DNA from: UBA9715 sp003452695
GTDB lineage: Bacteria; Actinomycetota; Coriobacteriia; Coriobacteriales; Eggerthellaceae
Assembly (NCBI GenBank): GCA_946625225.1
Contig: CAMOTA010000110.1
Location: 1-9,019 of the forward strand
Length of the DNA: 9,019 bases
Direction: 5' to 3'
In this document: positions 5,400 through 9,019 of the stretch, piece by piece
Layout of the letters: each line of letters begins with the position of its first letter
Position numbering within the stretch: position 1 is the first letter of the stretch
Translations under genes and position numbers: made by a program
The notes under the pieces: model-generated
Databases searched by the model: none
Seen by the model: only the letters and a program-made list of their open reading frames with translations
What the model was told of the DNA's origin: nothing

Positions 5400-6214
5400 C
5401 ACCACACCACCTCGCTCGCATCGAACACGGGACCGTCGACACACGAGCGCCTCTTCCCCGCCGTCGTTTCCACGACGCACGACAGGCAGGCGCCGATGCC
5501 GCATGCCATGCGCTTTTCCATGGACACCTCGCAACGCACATCAGCCCGAACGGCCATGCCGGCGACGATTATCATGAGCGGCTCCGGTCCGCATACGGCC
5601 ACGTAGTCGTAGGGCGACGCGGTTTCCAGGCTGCCCTGTTCCAGTCGCTCCTGCACGGGACCCGTGCAGAAACCGGCATGGCCGTACGAGCCGTCGTCGG
5701 TCGCGCAGATGGGATTGCGCCCCAACAGCTGCTCGTAGCGTTTCCGCGCGACGAGCGCATCGCGCGTCTGCGCGCCGAGCACCACGTCGAATTCTCTTCC
5801 CGCCTGCGCAAGCCGCTCGGCCAGAAGGTAGAGCGGCGCCGCTCCCACCCCGCCGCCGACGAGCAAGGCGCACGACGCCTCGCCCGAATCGAAGAGGCGC
5901 GGGGCAGACCAGGTGTTGCCGACGGGGCCAATTGTTTCCACCGTGCTTCCCGGGCGCAGGTCCGGCATCCGCCGCGTAAGGGACCCGACAACCTGGTAAA
6001 GCACTTCGATCGTTCCCGCCTGCACCGACCGCGCATACACGGAAAACGGACGGCGAAGCACGTGCGATTCGGCGTCGGGAATCTTCATGTGCACGAACTG
6101 TCCCGGCGCGATGGTGGCTGCAACCTGGGGCGATTCGAGCACCATAAGGTAAAGGCGCGGCCCCACCTGCTCGTTTGACACGAGCCGGGCCGCTTCGTTA
6201 ACCAAAGCAGTCAT
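5399..6214 (-). CDS. pyrK: Dihydroorotate dehydrogenase electron transfer subunit
   Basis: An iron-sulfur flavoprotein that carries electrons from PyrD to NAD+. The protein has 271 residues in three regions. The FAD-binding barrel holds RRPFSVY (54-60). The NAD-binding fold holds LLVGGGVGAAPL (117-128) and CGPEPLM (208-214). A C-terminal [2Fe-2S] site uses Cys238, Cys243, Cys246 and Cys258 (C-x4-C-x2-C-x11-C). All four ligands are present, so the protein looks functional. ATG 6214 has GGAGG eight bases upstream. It is the first gene of the pyr run, with 60 bases separating it from the upstream gene. A perfect seven-base inverted repeat covers part of its ribosome binding site. Confidence 0.95.
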   Translation of the reverse strand: MTALVNEAARLVSNEQVGPRLYLMVLESPQVAATIAPGQFVHMKIPDAESHVLRRPFSVYARSVQAGTIEVLYQVVGSLTRRMPDLRPGSTVETIGPVGNTWSAPRLFDSGEASCALLVGGGVGAAPLYLLAERLAQAGREFDVVLGAQTRDALVARKRYEQLLGRNPICATDDGSYGHAGFCTGPVQERLEQGSLETASPYDYVAVCGPEPLMIIVAGMAVRADVRCEVSMEKRMACGIGACLSCVVETTAGKRRSCVDGPVFDASEVVW

Positions 6215-6218
6215 GCCC

Positions 6219-6260
6219 TTCCCCTCCTCGAATGCATCCGAACAGATGCGTTTAGGGGAA
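6219..6260. promoter_or_regulatory. Nested inverted repeat over the pyrK ribosome binding site
   Basis: Minus-strand TTCCCCT (6260-6254) is the perfect complement of AGGGGAA (6225-6219), which overlaps the pyrK Shine-Dalgarno GGAGG (6227-6223). Inside it, GCATCT (6249-6244) pairs with GGATGC (6239-6234) across the four-base loop GTTC, including one G-U pair. A transcript reading in from the upstream gene could hide the pyrK ribosome binding site. A transcript starting near 6253 would have only the inner hairpin. The function is unproven. Confidence 0.35.
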
Positions 6261-6268
6261 TTGTATCA
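6260..6268 (-). promoter_or_regulatory. Possible extended -10 promoter of pyrKDF
   Basis: Minus-strand TGATACAAT fits an extended -10 element (TGnTATAAT with one mismatch). It lies just past the stop of the upstream gene, 46 bases before the pyrK ATG. No recognisable -35 is found 17-18 bases upstream (TGAGCG or GTGAGC), which is tolerated by extended -10 promoters. Found by eye. Confidence 0.35.
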
Positions 6269-6274
6269 TCTGCG

Positions 6275-8800
6275 CTATGCGCCGCTCACTTCGATGACAA
6301 ACTTAACGGTGCCTTGCGTGCCTTCGGTGATGCCGGAAAAGTTATCGTATTCCGCAGCCGCTGCGCTGATTGCGTCGAGACGGTCGACGAAGGGAAGCAG
6401 GTCGTCGTCGATGAGGTCGGTAATCTGGCCGATGCCTTCCTCGTTGAACTGCGCAAGCCCGCCGGCTAGCTGGGCCGTGCCGTCCGATGCGGACTGCACG
6501 CCCTGTGCCAGCTGGCCCGCTCCCTCGTCGAAGGCGTGGATGCCCGTTGCGTAATCCGCCATGCCGCCGGCAAGCGCGGAGGCGCCGCGCGCAAGCCGTT
6601 TCACGCCCTTGGAGAGCTCGGGCATGCTTTCGTCGAGCTTGGAGAGGCCGGAGGCCAGCGCGGAGGCGCCTTTCGAGGCCGCGGTCAGGCCGCCGTCCTT
6701 GTCGCCCTTCAGCTGCGCAGCGCCCGTCGCCAGGGCATTCGCGCCATAGATGAGCGTTTCCTCGGTTTCCGCGTCGCCCAAACCCGCCACGGCCTGCTTC
6801 TGTCCCTCGTTCAGCTGCTCCAAACCGCCTTTCAGGTCCTTCTGCACGCCCGTCTTGATGGTCCCGATGCCGCCTATGGCCGTGTCGAGCCCGCCTTCAA
6901 CCGCATCAGCCCCGCCCTTCAGCTGATCGAGCGATCCTCCTTCTGCCGTCGCTTGTTCCATCTGGGACTTCGCCTCCTGGGCGCCGGCCTCAATCTGCCC
7001 CGCCCCGGTGGCGATGCCCGCGGCTCCGGCGTCTATCCCGGTCGCGAGGGATTCCACCGTGGCGGCACCGTCGGCCAGGCCTCCCGTTTGCGCTACCACG
7101 CCGGCAAGTCCGGACGACACTTCGCCACCCGAACCGGACGCGCCTTCGAGCGATGCCATCGCCTGTTCGAGGGCCTTCTTGTCGCCTGAAGACAGGGCGC
7201 TCGCATCTATGGAACCGAGCGCCGCCTGCGCGTCGCCGATGGACGAGACCGTATCGGCCGCCGACTGCTGCAACGTCGTTGCGGCAGACCCGAGCGCCTC
7301 GGCGCCCGTCGCGATGCCTTGGGCTCCTCCCGCTATGGCCTTGGCGCCCTCCTGGATGCTTCCGGCGCCCGTTGATATTTGCGCGGCACCGGAGCTGACG
7401 GCGTCAAGATAGTTGGAAAGCTGCGCAAGGGCCGTCTTCATGTCGCCGATGCCCGAGCTCAGGATTGATGCGGCGTCCTTCATGCCGGTCAGGCCCGGGT
7501 TGGATGCAGAACCGTCGCCCACGAGCTGCGAAAGCCCGCTTGCAAGTCCGTCGGCGCCGGCGATAAGCTCGTCGGTGCCCTTCACGCCGTCTTCCATGCC
7601 CTTCTTCAAATCGCCGAGACCCGATCCGAGCTGCTCGGCGCCCGTTTTCAGGGACCCCGCGCCATCCGCGGCGCCCGACAAGCCTTCAGCAAGGTCGCTT
7701 GCGCCGTTGAGCAGCGTCCTTACGCCATCGGGCAGCTGGGTGGCCGAATCGCGCATGGTCCCCATGCCATCCGAGAGCGTCTGCGCCGCAGCCGACAGCT
7801 CGTCGGCGCCGCTTGCAAGTTGGCCGCTCGCAACCTGGGCCGAGCGCGCCCCGGCCGCAAGCTTGTTCAGGCCGGCGTGCAGCTCCGAACAGCCGGAGAG
7901 TATCTGGTCCATGGCTCCCGTCAGGCCGCTGGACGCATCTTCCAACTGCGCGACGTCGATGTCGTCGGCGTTAATCCCCTCTGCAAGGCCGGCCGTGACG
8001 ATGGTCAGCCCCGTTTTCATCTGGAGGTCGGTGACGTCGGCGCTGAGCTCGAAGAACTCGGGAATGTCGAAGTCTTCGGTTATCTTGCCGAGACTGCGCG
8101 AAAGCCCCGGTATCGCATAGCCCGCGACGATCGTGCGGTCGCCATCTTCTATTAGCTTGCCGTTCACGACTTCGGCATTCGCGAACTCGTCGTTATCGAA
8201 GAGCAGGGCCGTTATGAACGTGAAGGGCACGACGAGCGTCTCTTCCCGGCAGCGAATCTGGCGCTGCACCGTTGCATTGTTCTCGTAGTCGTAGCGAACC
8301 TTCAGGCGCCCCGTAGCGCCCGCAAGCTGGTCGGCTGAGATAGCCTTCCCATCCAGGAAGTAGCTCACCTTCACCGCAACGGGCACGGCCTTCGCCGAGC
8401 TGCCTTTGTAGCGCACATCCGAACCGGCGGTTTCCCATACCAGGCCATCGCCCGCTCCGCTGAACGTCTGCGACCCTTCCTCGCTTTCGATGTCGGCCAG
8501 GTCGCTGGCATCTGCAAGCGCGCCTTCGCCGAGGGGGTTTTTCAGGATGCTCGACACCTCGGTGCTCCGCACCGTTCCGTCCAGGTTGGCGTAGACGTGA
8601 ACCGTCTCGTCCTTAGAAGCGGCCACCGGCGCGGCATACACGCGCTCGCCCGTGCCCTGTTCCGCTCCGACGTCGGGTGCCTCCTGTCCCGTTGCCTCGA
8701 CCGCAATCGCCGGCTGTGGCGAGAGCAGCGACCCGCAAAGCGCCGCCAGCGCAAACGAATATCCAACCGAGGTTGCAACGCCTTTACGTCCGCAGTTCAT
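6275..8800 (-). CDS. Exported LxxG heptad-repeat protein (YhgE/Pip-related repeat family)
   Basis: An 841-residue protein of unknown function. The N-terminus is a signal peptide: a basic start, a hydrophobic core at about 12-27, and a likely cut after AIA at residue 33. Residues about 62-280 form a non-repeated domain (ETVHVYANLDGTV; KVSYFLDGK; LVVPFTFITALLF; ELSADVTDL) that recalls an N-terminal region found with such repeats in Gram-positive bacteria. From about 290 to 790 it is a Gly/Ala-rich run of seven-residue repeats with L-x-x-G spacing (LAAG, LASG, LSDG, LAEG, LKTG and so on), like those of YhgE/Pip proteins, and likely forms long helical coils. It ends in NFSGITEGTQGTVKFVIEV (820-838). 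I see no transmembrane segment after the signal peptide and no LPxTG motif, so it may be secreted or held by a partner. ATG 8800 has GGAGG five bases upstream. The family match is from memory of sequence patterns. Confidence 0.75.
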   Translation of the reverse strand: MNCGRKGVATSVGYSFALAALCGSLLSPQPAIAVEATGQEAPDVGAEQGTGERVYAAPVAASKDETVHVYANLDGTVRSTEVSSILKNPLGEGALADASDLADIESEEGSQTFSGAGDGLVWETAGSDVRYKGSSAKAVPVAVKVSYFLDGKAISADQLAGATGRLKVRYDYENNATVQRQIRCREETLVVPFTFITALLFDNDEFANAEVVNGKLIEDGDRTIVAGYAIPGLSRSLGKITEDFDIPEFFELSADVTDLQMKTGLTIVTAGLAEGINADDIDVAQLEDASSGLTGAMDQILSGCSELHAGLNKLAAGARSAQVASGQLASGADELSAAAQTLSDGMGTMRDSATQLPDGVRTLLNGASDLAEGLSGAADGAGSLKTGAEQLGSGLGDLKKGMEDGVKGTDELIAGADGLASGLSQLVGDGSASNPGLTGMKDAASILSSGIGDMKTALAQLSNYLDAVSSGAAQISTGAGSIQEGAKAIAGGAQGIATGAEALGSAATTLQQSAADTVSSIGDAQAALGSIDASALSSGDKKALEQAMASLEGASGSGGEVSSGLAGVVAQTGGLADGAATVESLATGIDAGAAGIATGAGQIEAGAQEAKSQMEQATAEGGSLDQLKGGADAVEGGLDTAIGGIGTIKTGVQKDLKGGLEQLNEGQKQAVAGLGDAETEETLIYGANALATGAAQLKGDKDGGLTAASKGASALASGLSKLDESMPELSKGVKRLARGASALAGGMADYATGIHAFDEGAGQLAQGVQSASDGTAQLAGGLAQFNEEGIGQITDLIDDDLLPFVDRLDAISAAAAEYDNFSGITEGTQGTVKFVIEVSGA

Positions 8801-8831
8801 GAACACCTCCAAAGCCATGGTTTCAAGCAAG

Positions 8832-8860
8832 GTTTTACCACTCGAACAAAAGAGTTGCAA
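8832..8860 (-). promoter_or_regulatory. Possible promoter of the heptad-repeat protein gene
   Basis: Minus-strand TTGCAA (8860-8855) is 17 bases from TAAAAC (8837-8832), each four of six to consensus. Transcription would start about 25 bases before the start codon. It sits in the most AT-rich stretch between the terminal repeat and the gene. Weak evidence. Confidence 0.3.
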
Positions 8861-8926
8861 GCAGTAAACTTCAAGCCACAGACCACCCAGGCAACGCAAT
8901 CATCAGTCTACACCAATTGACAAAGC

Positions 8927-8950
8927 CCCCAAGAGCAGTCCAGCCGCGCC
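8927..8950 (-). repeat. GC-rich module shared with positions 63-86
   Basis: On the minus strand this 24-base block matches plus-strand 63-86 at 22 of 24 positions (shared GGCGCGGCTGG and CTCTTGGGG). In both places it lies next to a GTGTCA palindrome, 10 bases away at 97 and 13 bases away at 8964, but on different sides of the element once both are put in the same orientation. A looser version (CGGCTGGG, then GTGCTCTTGGGTGCG) is at 193-220. It is therefore likely a second component of the repeat family. Confidence 0.6.
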
Positions 8951-8963
8951 CGCGGACGGCTCT

Positions 8964-9019
8964 GTGTGTCAGGGGGACGTTTCTGTTGACACACTCGAAC
9001 CAGGAGGCGTCTCCATTGG
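8964..9019. repeat. Palindromic repeat unit E, cut by the window end
   Basis: GTGTGTCA (8964-8971) and TGACACAC (8987-8994) form perfect eight-base ends around GGGGGACGTTTCTGT. The following bases continue as in the composite element near the window start: 8967-9019 equals the reverse complement of 138-190 at 51 of 53 positions. The second arm is expected just past the window end. The copy at the start and this one are thus inverted relative to each other, about 8.8 kb apart. Confidence 0.8.

Noticed and set aside
4464..5606. 380-codon plus-strand frame opposite pyrD
   Set aside because: Shadow of pyrD codon bias in GC-rich DNA; His/Arg-rich with no recognisable motif, while pyrD on the other strand is certain.
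5378..6178. 266-codon plus-strand frame opposite pyrK
   Set aside because: Shadow frame; pyrK has all cofactor motifs on the other strand.
7413..8120. 235-codon Ser/Pro-rich plus-strand frame opposite the heptad-repeat gene
   Set aside because: Its composition is the direct complement of the Gly/Ala/Leu repeats, so it is an artefact of the repeat code.
8801..8899. 33-codon N-terminal extension of the heptad-repeat protein
   Set aside because: It would bury the signal peptide and lies upstream of a strong GGAGG and ATG at 8800.

Overview
The window is GC-rich, densely coded chromosomal DNA that most resembles an anaerobic high-GC actinomycete of the class Coriobacteriia (Eggerthellaceae-like). 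This is inferred from three things. There is an actinobacterial-type integration host factor (mihF) next to gmk and rpoZ. The dihydroorotate dehydrogenase is the NAD-linked class 1B pair PyrD/PyrK. A secreted LxxG heptad-repeat protein is also present. No 16S rRNA or other species marker is present, so genus cannot be fixed.

Layout. Positions 1-323 are non-coding and filled with short palindromic repeats built on GTGTCA...TGACAC ends. One plus-strand gene follows (324-1115), a PhnP-like metallo-beta-lactamase-fold hydrolase. It meets the minus-strand thiI tail to tail with an 18-base overlap. From there to 8800 every gene is on the minus strand. Read in the direction of transcription (high to low coordinates) they are: a large exported heptad-repeat protein (8800-6275); the pyrimidine operon pyrK-pyrD-pyrF (6214-3727); a 260-base regulatory gap with a strong hairpin and a sigma70-like promoter; and mihF-gmk-rpoZ-thiI (3466-1098). 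The window ends in a further copy of the same palindromic repeat (8964-9019), inverted relative to its counterpart at 138-190.

How the genes work together. PyrK and PyrD form the electron-transfer and catalytic subunits that oxidise dihydroorotate with NAD+, and PyrF performs the last step to UMP. Gmk makes GDP from GMP, RpoZ is the omega subunit of RNA polymerase, mIHF is a nucleoid and recombination-associated DNA-binding protein, and ThiI makes 4-thiouridine in tRNA. Both runs are tightly packed (1- and 7-base overlaps in pyr; gaps of 6-8 bases in the gmk part), which implies translational coupling.

The least explained parts are the repeats. At least five units and a second associated module bracket the gene block. 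There are also two candidate RNA or operator structures, one at the pyrK start and one abutting the mihF promoter. No complete mobile element, CRISPR array, tRNA or rRNA was found.
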